Shown here piece after piece: positions 12,271 through 27,351 of a stretch of 64,000 bases of DNA. The stretch is from Chytriomyces cf. hyalinus JEL632 (taxonomy: Eukaryota; Chytridiomycota; Chytridiomycetes; Chytridiales; Chytriomycetaceae). The number at the start of each line of letters is the position of its first letter. Position 1 is the first letter of the stretch. The stretch lies in NCBI GenBank assembly GCA_025435555.1, contig JAIWWG010000022.1, forward strand, positions 62,001-126,000. Direction: 5' to 3'. The notes beneath the pieces are model-generated. The model made no database searches. It saw nothing but the letters and a program-made list of their open reading frames with translations, and had not been told where the DNA came from. The translations under genes were made by a program, and so were the position numbers.

Positions 12271-14581
12271 ATGCGACCCAATCTCATCGAGCGCATTGCG
12301 CACAAGTACGCTGTCGGGCTCGAGCACGGACAGCGGGTCAAGAGCGGCGACTTCATTTCGCTGCAGCCTCGGCATGCAATGACCCACGACAACACCGGCG
12401 CCGTGATGAGCAAGTGAGGCTCCCCGTCCCTGATCCTGGACAAAACCATGCACGCACTGACTCTCTCACCCGCAAAACAGATTCAAGTCTATCGGTGCAT
12501 CTCGGGTGCTCAACCCAGTGCAACCCGTGTTCACGCTCGACCACGACGTACAGAACATGTCGGCAGCAAACACGGCCAAGTATGCGGCAATTGCTCAGTT
12601 TGCGCGCACCCACGGCGTGGACTTTTACGGAGCAGGACAGGGGATTGGCCACCAGATTATGGTGCCGTTGTTAGCACTGTGTGATCTTATCTTGTACTGA
12701 CAGACTGTGCAGGTTGAGCAGGGATACGCCTTCCCGCTGTCGCTTGCCGTTGCGTCGGACTCGCACTCGAACATGTACGGGGGTGTCGGGTGTCTGGGCA
12801 CGCCGATAGTTCGGACAGACGCGGCGGCCATCTGGGCCACGGGCCGGACATGGTGGCAGGTACACAAACCCTTATCTTCTTTGCCCTTTTTAATCTCCAT
12901 TTTGCTTTTTGTTTAAAGGTGCCGCCAGTCGCAAAAGTCCATCTGCTCGGCACTCTGCCCAAGGGATGCTCGGGCAAAGACGTTATCGTTGCGCTGTGCG
13001 GACTCATGAACAAGGACGAGGTGCTCAACCACGCGATCGAGTTCACAGGACCCGGCGCCGCATCCCTGTCCATCGACGAGCGGCTGACGGTGGCAAACAT
13101 GACTACCGAATGGGGTGCGCTTGCAGGCGTTTTCCCCGTCGATGACGTCACTTTATCCTTCGTCGAATCGCGTATCAAGACTCTTGGACCTGCTCATCCT
13201 CGATACAATCTGCAATCCCTCTCCGATCTTGAAAAAGAAGTGCAAGCGCTTGCTTCTGAATCTAACGAAGAAGCGCACTACGCGAAACATATCTCGTTCA
13301 ATCTGTCCACGCTATCTCCGTTCCTTTCCGGCCCAAACAGCGTTAAAGTTGCCACTCCACTCGCTCAGCTCGAATCGCGATCCATTCAAATCCATAAAGC
13401 TTATCTTCTTTCATGCACTAATGCACGTCAAAGCGACATCAAAGCTGCCGCAGACATATTCCGTGGTGCACCTGTGGGACAAAGATCCGTTTTCCCTGGT
13501 GTCGAATTTTATATTGCGCCTGCGAGTGTCGCTGTCCAACAAGACGCCGAATCAGCTGGAGATTGGCAAGTTCTGTTGGACGCCGGTGCAAAACCTTTGC
13601 CTGCTGGATGTGGGCCTTGCATCGGACTTGGGCAGGGTTTGCTGAAGGATGGAGAAGTTGGCGTGAGTGCCACAAACAGGAACTTTAAAGGACGAATGGG
13701 GTCCCGGTCGGCCGAAGCCTACTTGGCTTCACCAGCGGTTGTCGCTGCTTCGGCATTGTTGGGGCGTATTGCTTCTCCGGAGGCTGTGGGGGCGGATCCT
13801 GCTGTCTATCACGCCGGATTGAAGGCTCAACTCGAAAGTCACTCCAAACCTGAATTCTCTGTTACTATCTCTGCTGCTCCTGTCTCTGCAACCAAGAACA
13901 AGTCAGACAAATCAACCGCTACCAATGTGAAAACCACAATCGAAGGATTTCCTGAGAGGCATGTCGGCGAGATTGTGTTCTGCGGAACCGATAATTTGGA
14001 CACAGATGGAATTTACCCTGGTGCATTTACTTACCAAGACGATATTCAGCCTGCTGAAATGGCCAAAATTGCCATGCGAAATTACGATCCGTCCTTTACT
14101 TCATTGATTCAAAAGGTGAGCAGCATTCATGAAGAAAAACGGGAAAATTGACAAGTTCAATTATACTTATTAGAACGACATTCTCGCGTCTGGATTTAAC
14201 TTTGGAACTGGTTCTTCTCGAGAACAAGCAGCCACTTGTCTGCTGTACGCTGGTGTACCACTCATTCTCGCTGGATCTCTTTCTGAAACGTACAAACGAA
14301 ACGCCATCAACAATGGGCTTCTTTGCCTTGAAGCACCTACACTTATTCAAGACCTGTACGCGACATTCGGTCGTGCAGGCAAGCAGCAAGATGGCGCCAA
14401 GAACACAGTTCGAACGGGATGGATGTGCGAAATTGAGTATGGGACTGGAGCCATGCTTGTGAAAAAGGCAGATGGGAGCATTGTTGGAGAATATGTTTTG
14501 CCTGTTGTTGGTAAGGCTGCGCAAGAGTTGATTGTTGTGGGAGGGTTGGAAAAGTGGGTCAAGAAACAGATTGAAGTGTGA
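12271..14581 (+). CDS. LYS4: Homoaconitase (homoaconitate hydratase), lysine biosynthesis
   Basis: Catalyses isomerisation of homocitrate to homoisocitrate with a 4Fe-4S cluster in the fungal alpha-aminoadipate pathway, normally in mitochondria. Exons 12271-12413, 12481-12661, 12713-12859, 12919-14115, 14174-14581 give 691 aa, close to the family's usual length. Landmarks: [65 protein letters not shown], a first cluster-ligand segment SCTNARQSD, then GCGPCIGLG with the Cys-x2-Cys ligand pair, [12 protein letters not shown], and the swivel-domain [14 protein letters not shown]. The ATG chosen is the only in-frame one. It begins almost at the conserved region ([10 protein letters not shown]), so a mitochondrial presequence is not visible and may come from an unseen upstream exon or be absent. 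Confidence 0.96.
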
Positions 14582-14637
14582 GAAACGCCATAAAATATTT
14601 TCAAGTCCACTCATCTGCCAACAAAAAGACCTTATTG

Positions 14638-17910
<3,273 letters not shown>

Positions 17911-18204
17911 GAGCTGTGGCGCGATGTTTAGTGTTATTTCTGTTCTTGTCTTCTATGATTTAGTGAATAGTATTATTTAGACAGCATTCGTTTGCTGGTG
18001 CAGTTTCTTTGTGAGTTTCTGAGTGGGACTTTTTAAGGGGTACGGCTGTGAGATGGCTCCTTGCATTTGGCAGGGCCAAGGAGACTCTGAGGGGAGGGCA
18101 GAGAAGCAACTCTGATGCACGAAACCGGTGGATAAAGAATGAGAGTGTGCATGTGATACCTCTGTGATGGCAATGATGAGCCTTAATTAATTTTATCTGA
18201 AACG

Positions 18205-21002
18205 ATGGCCTTGCAAGTTCACACAAAGGACATCTTGCAAGCCGTGCATCAGTACAAGGAACAGAGCCGGACTGGCACGCATCCCTTCAGCGGCATTCTG
18301 ATCGGTACAACTCTATCATTGGCACTCCCGCTTTCGAAAGGTTGATCAGAAACCTTGCCCAGAGCTTTGCAATCAGCACCACCCATCATCCGAACTGAAC
18401 CAGGATGAAAGCAATGCTGGAATGGTCCTTGTCAGATTATCTCCGGACGTGTCTGAATCGCTTAAGCTTGGCCTGGCTGATCCGACTGGCCCCAAACGTG
18501 TGTCTGTCCCTGCATTTGGCGTGGCAGCAGATGTGCGACAACAGGTGCAAGATGAAATGATTGATCAGGAGTTTATCACGCCTGATCTGCAAAAGATAGT
18601 AATGGTTGTTGGTAAGAGTCTGGAGGTCATTGCTTACATTTCTTAACTGTGCCTGACAGGTGCCAAGTCTCATTCTGAACAATTCGCAACGGACTTTGAT
18701 TTTGCGCATGTTTCTATTCCTTCGCATTTGGATTTGGAAGCTGTGATTGCATTCGTGAGGGCCGCCTTGGAGGAGCATTCCCACATGCGAGGGGTCATCT
18801 TAGGTAAACATCTAGCGAGCCTCTGTTCCACCTGCAAACAGTCTAACGTGATGTTACCAGACGACTTTCCTGCCACCATTTCCTTTGCACAATCATTTGA
18901 ATCAAGCTTCGGCACCCCTTTTGCGGTCCTGCATCTGTCGTCGCCGGCAGATGTATCGACAGACAAATTCTATCAATCCGAAGGCGAATTGGATGCCCAT
19001 CTTCATGCCCAGGAGGAATTAACTGCATTTAACGCGCACTACAGTAAAATCCTGTTGACGGTCGCCATGACAGAGTCGGAACTTGACTTTGCTTATTCCC
19101 GCTTCAGAGATGCTCTCATCAATGCTGGAGTGTTGGCACCCGCATTCAATGTCGTTGCTGTGATGGGTATATTAATATCTTCAAAATTTTGAATCGCGAC
19201 ATGATCTGACGGGAAAATGCATTGCCACAGGTCATCAGAAGGACTCGTCCGACTCGGAACTCCTCTGCTCACAAATTGCTGAAGATTTCAATCTGCAACT
19301 CGTTCGAATCGGCGAACAGAACTCGGACCCCTTAAAGGTCCTTCATCAGGAATCGAGCATTGCAACACTAAACGATTCCTTGCTGCTACTGGACGACAGT
19401 ATCCCTTCCGTACTCGCAGCAAAGAGGACAGAATCCACCGAAGCCCAGTTGGCAGAGTACGAAGAAGAAATCCAAGCACTCAACAACGTCTATGCAGATT
19501 TACTCAAAGTTGTCCAAAGACAAAGAAATGAAGCTGAGGTCAGCGCGACAGATTTCAAAAAACAAAAAGCCGCGCTGTTGGATCAAATCTCAACTTTGGA
19601 AAACTCGCTGAGGGACTCTCGTCAAACTGTGCAAAAAGATTTGCCCGCTGAAGAAGTTTTGTTTATCGGGACCGATTCGATTCGTTTGGAAAACACGCAA
19701 TTGAAGGAGGAGCTTGAAAAAGCGCGTTTGGAACTTGAAGCGTCCAAAGCAGCGCATGTGAGCGACGTTGATGCCCTCAAAATTGAAATGGATTCATACA
19801 TTGAATCCAACATTGTTGAGCGGGACGGGTTGGAAGCGCGGGCCGAAAAGGCGAGGGCTGAAACTCAGACGGCGTTAGAGGAAGTTCGGTTGAAGAATGC
19901 AGGCCTGGAAGATGCGCTACTTGCGGAGCGCACGGCATTGGAAGTAGCAACCACGAACTTGCATCTGGTGCAGGAAGCTGCTGTTGCTCACGCCGCTGAG
20001 GCAGTTGAGTGGACACAGCGCCGATCTGACCTTGAAAGCCAAATTTCCCAGCTGCAAAGTTCGCTCGACAAAGAAGTCTCTGAACGTAAAACCGACGCAG
20101 AAGCTCAAAAAACGCGTATATCTCAACTGGAAAGCTCTCTTGAAGACGCGCTGAAGGAAAGCAAAGACAGTTCGGAAGCACAAATGGAATCAGAAAAAAC
20201 GATTTCGCAATTATCCGCCGAGCTCCAGCAAGTGAAAGAAAGCGCAAGTCTCGAATCCACGCAATTGAAAGCCACACACGAAAGCGGAATCAAGATCCTC
20301 CAGTCCCAACTGGACATGCAACAGCGCAAAAATGAAAAGGCCCGCAAAGAGTTTCAAGAAACCATTGCAAAGGCCGAAGCCCTTCACGTGCAATTGAGCG
20401 AAACCATTCGAGACCTGAAGCAGAAACTGGACGGGTTCGACAATCAAAAGAAAGCCGAGCATGAAGCCCTCGTGAATGAAAACCAGGATCTCAAAACTGC
20501 TCTAGATGGAATCAAGGCCGAGCACGCTGCAGAATTGGCAACGGCGTTCGAGAAGCATACAGCATTGGAAACGGACCTGGCAAGTGTGCGTACTGTCTTC
20601 CAGGAGTTGACCGAGTCCCATGCGGCACTCAACCAGTCCCATTCTGAACTGCAATATCAATTGAGCAAAATCGGCGATGAAACGAATGCTATGAAGGAAG
20701 GATTTGAATCCCAGATAACTCAGCTCAAGGCCAGTCTCGCGGAAGCTCAGGATGAGCGGCGCGCTGCAATGACTGGCTGGGCGGAAACGGAAACGAAGCT
20801 AAAAGTCGAGTTGCAGAAGGTGTTTGAAATGGAAAACTTGATTGGGTTGATGAAGCAGCAGATTGCGCACTTGTATGAGAAATCTCGGCGATCGCGAGTC
20901 CATGAACTGGAGGATGAAATTGTTAAACGCGACAATGTCATCACATCGTTCAAGGCAGAGGTCAAGTTTCTCAAGTCTTTGATGAGGAGTAACAACAAAT
21001 AA
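18205..21002 (+). CDS. P-loop-less adenylate-kinase-like coiled-coil paralogue of the preceding gene
   Basis: Exons 18205-18304, 18363-18611, 18660-18803, 18861-19166, 19231-21002 give 856 aa. Its order matches the upstream neighbour: a short N-terminal segment ending in a hydrophobic strand (SGILIG), AK-like blocks, and a long coiled coil (about residues 320-850) ending AEVKFLKSLMRSNN. The AK blocks are recognisable from RGVILDDFPATISFAQSFE, which aligns to GILIDGFPRALDQAKRFEE in the neighbour. The Gly-rich P-loop is replaced by GAKSHSEQF and GHQKDSSDSE, so ATP binding in the usual manner is not expected. It is a tandem duplicate, 294 bp downstream and in the same direction, with no other gene between. 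Probably a structural partner of the active paralogue; function not shown. Confidence 0.78.
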
Positions 21003-21117
21003 CTATGGAGCTGTTCATTTTAATAAAGCTTCTTTTTCATTGGTAATCTGAATCGACCTGCACAGCGCGCTAAGACAATCACAATCACAACGCTAATGTC
21101 AATATTGCAGCTTTAAT

Positions 21118-22681
21118 TTAAAATAGAAACAGCGATGAAAATGCAACAGCCCCAACTGCAGAGTAAAATGTGATGTAATGTCCTGAACTAGATTTGATGG
21201 TCCCTTGGACAACATTTGCAATGGCCGGATTTCGGCCAAGAGCCAACGCAAACCCAATCCACCGCTTCTGGAAGTCAAAGATATTGACGTAGCGCTTCAA
21301 AAATGTGTTGCCAATAAGGTAAGTTCCTGCTCGGTATCCTCCGGCTCTTCCTGTGAGTGCAAGGAAGCAGTTACCGTCTCCATTTTCATCAGCCTCAACG
21401 TATTCCAACGCCGTAATCGTCAAGCTACCACCACCACTGAACATTAATGTAACAGTGGGTCCACCCATTTCTGATTTTGCGCCACATGGAACCACATAAC
21501 TGATATCTTTGCTCCCTGAAAATCGCACTTGCTTCGCTCCGGGTATCATTCCTCCAAGAGTAGTGACAAGAGTATCAGACACAATGGATGAAGCGGTTCC
21601 AGTGTCCCAACTCGCGGCGCCTGTTGTTCCTTGCGCTTTTCCCGTGATGGGGCTTGCATGCGATGTAAACGTTTCGAGAGTCTGCCCATTCACAAGAACT
21701 GAAACAAGAGGGAGAGCAAGTTTTCCGGCAATGAAGAGATCATCGTTTACAATCATGGGAACCCACGCTGGCTGAGCTTTTGGGTCTTGAAAAAGCGTTA
21801 AATCGTATCCTCCAAAAGTTGCATAGCCTTGAGCCTCGTCAAGAGTTATGTACCACGAAAACTGTGGGTAAGGAAGATGCCCGTCCTCGACTAGTTGTTC
21901 TATCAGAGTATTCGATGCCCCAGCAACTCGCGGGTGGAAACCCATCCCGACAATACCATCCTGGTAAGTGTCCGCCGCCGAAACACCCGAAGGACTCGAA
22001 GACCTGTAGTTGGTGACTTGCGTGAATTTGAAGTTTTGAACTTGATAGCCGCTCGCAATTATGGTATCCTGCACTAGCGTGCCGTTATATCCCGATCCGT
22101 CGGCATAACTTTGAGATCCTGGTGGGCCGTTGACCACAGCTCCGGTTGAGCTTTTAGTAACATCATAAGAGTTCTTCGCGGCTTTGCATGCAGCGTCTGT
22201 ACATGTGGCACCGTACAGCCACATGGTGAAGGATCCTGTATCGAAGAGGACATTGAAGTTCTTTGGCGGTGTTCCGACCTGCATAGATGCTTTATAGGCG
22301 GTGATCCCGAGTGCGTATTGTTGCAGGGGAAGGTCCGACGCTTGTTTGGTAACGGCGGCGGCGGCTGTTTATGAGAGCGAGGCATGTTATTCTTAAGGTT
22401 TCAGCGACATTTCCAAGAGTGAATTCACCTCGCATCATGGGCCTGTACTTGGTGATTTCCACCATTGCATACTGCATGGTCGTGCTGGATTCAAAGCAGG
22501 TGTTAGAGCAAGCCAGACTGACAGGAGAGCGAAGGTACCATTTCCCGTAATCCCCGCAAATGACCGTTGTGCCGTTGTCGGCCTCTGCTGCTGTTATGTC
22601 TGTATTGTTCTCGGCGGTCGCTTGGGCCGCTGAATACCGCGCCACGAGCGCAACGGCGCAGAGGAGAGACGGGGCAATCAT
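21118..22681 (-). CDS. Pepsin-family (A1) aspartic protease, secreted and probably membrane- or GPI-anchored
   Basis: Exons 22429-22681 and 21118-22364 (minus) give 499 aa. A signal peptide is seen at the start (MIAPSLLCAVALVARYSAAQ). Both catalytic Asp motifs are present: LFDTGSFTMW and, about 220 residues later, SWDTGTASSIV. Other A1 landmarks are SYADGSGYNG around the flap, YQDGIVGMGF, FGGYD and the C-terminal GTYLIGNTFLKRYVNIFDF. The protein ends in a short hydrophobic stretch (YSAVGAVAFSSLFLF) after a Ser/Gly-rich run, which fits a GPI signal as in yapsins. It is the leftmost of three related proteases here, and the others lie on the far side of a myosin gene. Confidence 0.93.
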
Positions 22682-23090
22682 TTTGTGAAACAGTTTGTTG
22701 TCTTCCTGCCCCGCAAATTAGATTTACAAAAATGGCCTCAATTCATTTTCATTTAAGTACCATTCGTCGTTGTGTGCTGGTGGTGTTTGCATTGGCCGGC
22801 TCGGATGATGCATTAGCCACGTTCCTTTGTGTAAGGGTACTGGGAAGGACGGCGTGGCTGCTTTGAAGGAAGCGGTTTGGTTTCTTATTCCCTCGCAAAG
22901 ACCCCAAAAGTGCGATGACCACTGTTTGAGACGCCCAACGTTCACAAAACTGTCTGCCAAATGTGATGATTTTTGTTCGGTTTGGCAGCAACAGTCGAGA
23001 CAAGTCTCAAATGAATGGGTATTATTCGGCAGCATCAAAAAAGAAGGGAATGTTCATAAAGGTTAAAGAAAAACGTGGCTTCTATGACTG
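22682..23090. other. Intergenic: protease promoter side and myosin 3' side
   Basis: 409 bp between the start of the first aspartic protease and the stop of the tail-less myosin. I looked specifically for remains of a DIL domain in all minus frames, because the adjacent myosin lacks one, and saw none. No TATA-like box or repeat stands out. Confidence 0.6.
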
Positions 23091-26000
23091 CTAAGGATCT
23101 TCGGTGCTTTTGACTACAGGGGGCGGCCGCCGCATGACCGAGTAACGGTTCGTAATTCGGCGATTCAGCAACGCCTTCTGCCTCTCGCGCTCTGCTTCGG
23201 CCAGAATATCATCCTCCTCATAGATGGACTTGGATCGTATCCCAACTTGGTATATGGAACTCCTGTGCTGGACACTGCGGAGAGACTCAACGGTGGACTT
23301 TAAAAATTCGTTCTGCGTCTTGAGGGATGAAATCAAAGAGTCGCGCAACTCGCTCCCTCGAGGCATGGGCGCAAAAGAAACGCGTGCATGTGCAAGGATG
23401 CTTTCGCGCCTTTCCGTCCACTCCGGCTTGAATTTACTTTCAGGCAGTGAGAATCGCGCAACGGTGCATGAGTCCTCCTTTGTATCTGGGATGAATGGAA
23501 AATCGCCAAACGGTGCCAACAATCCATCTTGGATACAGTTGCTGAGCGTATTTGCGAAAAAGTCTCGCTCCTCTTTGTAAATGTCCCGCTCAGCCTTCAG
23601 ATCCACAATTTCCTCCTTCAGGACGCCAATCTCTGAGGAGGCCGCTTCGTATTTGCCCTTCCAGTTGCTGATTTGTGATTCGTATGATCCCACTTTGCTT
23701 TGCAGGGCAACAATCTGGTCCACTTGAACAACGACTGTTTTTGCCAGTGTTGACAGGGTATTCTCAAGCGATACTGAGGTTGCTGAATCACGCATTGGCA
23801 GCGATAGACGCGCATTTCTTGCAGTTTGAATGCGTATTGCGCTTTGAAGCCGGATAATAAGCGACTGCTGTTTGGCAAACGTGGCTTTGGCCCTGTTTGC
23901 GCGCCATAGAGATTGAATAACGATTGCTGATCGAACTTTCTTCTTCTCTGTCCGCCGCTTCCTTGCCAGGAAACTGCGAACAAATGCTTGAATCGTGATC
24001 GTCGCTGCCTTCGTCCGTTCGTAGTTTCGCTGAATAATTGAGCGCTTGAAATTCTTTTGGGTCAGGACAACCAGGTATCGCACCCGATCTTTTCTTCGAT
24101 TTTCGAAAAACGCAATCTGCAGAAAAATATGCTCAGAAAACCACGCAGAACGAAAAAGAAAGTTAATTTGCAAAAACCTGTCCATTTTTAAGAAAAACTT
24201 TTGTTTTCCCAAACTGGTACTTGGATGGATCCGTTAATATGCTTGTCACGATTTTCATGGCCAAGGCCTTGTTATCAAATGTCGTTCGCGACAGAGCATC
24301 GACTAATAGCCCATAACGAGTTGCGAAGATTGCATATTCGAGCTTGTTTGGATATCCGGCGTTGCTGATTTTGATTGTTTCCAAAACACCGCAGGCTGCA
24401 TTATTGTAGAAATCCCATTGGTATTAGAGACAAGGATTCAACAAAGCATTTTTGATGCGTTTAACCTTGCAACTGAGACAAGACCATGGCGCCTTCAAAC
24501 TGGAACGGTTCCTTGGCCATGTTCGGCTTAATGCATCGGATATACTACCGAACGAAAAAGTTTTAATGAAGCAGATAAATGACGCTAAATCATTTCTTAC
24601 ATGACTCTCAGTTTTCCTCATGGTCGCCATCAGATCCTGCAACGAAGCTTTGAAAACTGATCCTAGAGTCGGAGTCTTTGCGGAAGCCCTTCCAGCCACT
24701 TTTCCTGCAGGAACCGCAGCAATTGCTGAAACTTGATCATCGGCCAAAAGCTCGCGCAGAAATGGGTTTGTGGACTTTGCCAGCACTTGTTTCAGCTCAT
24801 CGCTCATACTGTCCTTGTTCTTGTCGATGAAATTGTGGCTTGCATATTGTACTGAAACAGCGTAATGCTTGACAACAAAATCCGTTGTTCCGAATCTTGG
24901 TTTCGCGTAAAACTTTTGGGAGGGTGTCGCAAAATGGGTGTTGAGCTTGGTGACTAGATTTGCATCGGTTCCATTCTGAAGTCGCGATTCTTCGTCCAAC
25001 AGCGCAAGAATGCCCAGTTTTCCCTCAATCAACTCAATACACTGCTTGTTGTCTGTAAACTCAATCATTGTCCATTGAATGCCTTCTTGGATGTATCCCT
25101 CCTGCTCTATCCGGAACACGTGCGCGTTGAACTCTTGTTGAAGCTTCTCGTTTGCGTAATTTATACAGAACTGTTCAAACGAGTTGGTCGCAAAGTGTTC
25201 GAAGCCGTAAATGTCGAGAACGCCGATAAATTGCTGAGAATCCGTGGACTCGCGCATCAGATTTTTGTTAATTGTTTTAACGAGCCAGTCAAAGAGTTTT
25301 GTGTATCTGTTTTGTGAGTTTTGCGTTGAGAAATTCTAAGTGGGCCAATTGCAGAGGGCATTCATACAGAACACTCACATGACTTTTGTCACAGAATCGC
25401 GTGCAGCAACAGCAGCTTCCGATTTGACATTCTTTACAAACTTTTCACCGCGGATGATATTCTGCTTTTTGGTGATCCATTGGATAAACTCAGATGAGTT
25501 GATTCCCAGTAGCTCAGTGCACTTGATCAAGGCCACATCGATCTCAGAGCATGATGCAGCATCACGATTTGGCGCAATTTCAATATTGCCAATGTGAAGT
25601 AAGGCAGCGCATATTCGAAAGATTTCCCTACGTTATCCAAAAAAGAACAGTCAACTTCAGATAGAAATGCGCACGAACTTTCAAAAATACCATTGTAGTG
25701 CGACAGGGACGCCAGCAGTCGATAGCGCTTCCTGAGTAGTCCTGAATTCTTCCACATCGTTCACGTTTCGAATGACTCCCGCGTTTCCTTGCCGCAGATA
25801 GGCGAAATTTTTCCATGCAGTCAATCCAAGCATCTTTTTCTCAGCGAGAGGAGCGGCGGCGCAGAGTTGGTAGAAAATGTGGTAATTGCGCTCTGAGCAA
25901 TAAAAATAACAGTCAGGAATATCGACAAATTGAACCGCGAAAACAGTCAAGTATCGGGAACCTGTATCAGGTTGGTATATAAGCCGCGACCGTTCCAACA

Positions 26001-27238
26001 GATAGGTCTGGACTTTCGCCCCTGTGATGTGAACCTTTCCGGAATACGGATTTGAGAAGAAAAGCTGCACGAATTTCCCGAAGCGCGATGAGTTGTCATT
26101 CCTCGTCGTTTTTGCATTTCCGAAAGACTGCGCGTGTAGCCAGTTTGTCGGTTATCTGCCGACGACAAATGGGGAAGAATGCAGTTACCTCCAGAATTGG
26201 ATTTGAAGCCAGCACCGCTTCTTCCGTTTCGCTTCTTAAATTCGAAGATTCTGATTCTGTCAGCGAGTCTACTGCTGCCAAGTACTGCATGATATAACGA
26301 GTAGACTGTGTTTTGCCCGCGCCAGATTCTCCCGACACGACAACTGATTGGTTTTTTCCTTCAAGCATGGCTCGGTAGCATTCTTCTGCAATCCCATACT
26401 GTAGTTTTCGTGGTTGAATTTTCAGGCTTGTCAAGTCTTTTTTTTTCATTGCAGTGTCTGAAAGACTCACGATATGTGGTGTCATTTCCGCCCGTTTCTT
26501 TCCGCCAAACTTTCTCATGATTTCGTCCGTGTAGATATCGACTCTCTCGAATGGGTTCATGGCTATTAGAACCATCCCGGAGTATGTATAAATTCGCTTG
26601 CTTAAGAAACGGTTTTTGATTCCCCAGAATACGGCTGGTCTGATAGGCATCGTTGTCAGTTGGAACTTAATTCGCTAGCGCATATGACAGATTCTTACTC
26701 GTGTAGATGCGAGAGAAGTGACAGGTCATCAACATGATCCTGTGTTGGTGTGTTCGGATGAGACATAACGAACGCTTGCACACAACACAAACCATGAAAT
26801 CCGGATTTTTGGGAGGAGGAAGATCCGAAGCACTGTTTATTTTCGATAGCGGCAGTTTGAAGTCGATCGCCTGTGTTTTGGTTTGGCGGCGCATCAGTTT
26901 TCAATGTTCTGTCGGCCCTCCAAATTGGCAGCGCCTTTCACCTCGCCGGAATCAACGTCCTTGAACAGAATATGCACTACATTCGAGGATATTGTAGCAT
27001 CTGACGCAGCTTCGGCCATGGACCAGCCATGCGCGGCATGTTTGAAGTACCTGTCAAAGAGTCTAGTCAGTGATGGGGGCAACCTTGCTAGCAGGCCCCG
27101 ATGTCTCACGCTCTCGATCCCTGTCACACCAGATGGCGTCAGTAACAAGACCTACAAGACCAACAAGACCAAGCACAAACAGCACTGCACCTTCTGGTAG
27201 TCCAGCAACCGACGCTGCAGAACGTCCGTTTCGATCAT
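23091..27238 (-). CDS. Class-V-type myosin heavy chain lacking the DIL cargo domain
   Basis: Actin motor of 1103 aa in 14 exons (minus): 27191-27238, 27110-27120 (an 11-nt microexon), 26942-27050, 26793-26870, 26699-26739, 26471-26639, 26189-26398, 25962-26127, 25691-25892, 25379-25627, 24601-25306, 24466-24544, 24178-24395, 23091-24116. Order: SH3-like N-terminus, P-loop GESGAGKT (about residue 175), switch [10 protein letters not shown], switch II DIYGFEHF, KEPFQFEGAMVLSQL and GYPNKLEYAIF in the converter side, then IAFFENRRKDR. Three IQ-like motifs follow (ATITIQAFVRSFLARKRR, AIVIQSLWRANRAK, IIRLQSAIRIQ), then a short coiled coil. It stops after SKSIYEEDDILAEAERERQK plus a basic tail. The two paralogues continue about 300 or more residues further into a DIL domain; this one does not. 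Confidence 0.93.
27110..27120 (-). other. 11-nt microexon of the tail-less myosin
   Basis: Exon 1 ends Leu-Asp-Tyr-Gln-Lys in phase 0, and the SH3-like exon begins in phase 2, so the two cannot be joined directly. The 11 bases GGATCGAGAGC, flanked by TGTGACAG and GTGAGA, fix the phase and add Gly-Ser-Arg plus part of Ala. The same-sized microexon stands at the same place in the myosin at 32 kb. Confidence 0.85.
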
Positions 27239-27351
27239 AAATTGCCTTCAAAAAATTTATTTTGTTTGTCTTTCCAAATTGCTTTGTTTTTATTTTTAGA
27301 TTGTTTTGATGATGCTCAAGTTGCTTTTATTTACGACATGACAATGCTGGT

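Noticed and set aside
18363-19231. The second AK-like gene as an active adenylate kinase
   Set aside because: No Gly-rich P-loop with Lys is present at any of the expected places; only the fold landmarks remain.
22724-23038. Minus-strand frames downstream of the tail-less myosin as a DIL remnant
   Set aside because: No residue pattern of DIL (FWISN, SVGxxxFNxLM) in any frame.
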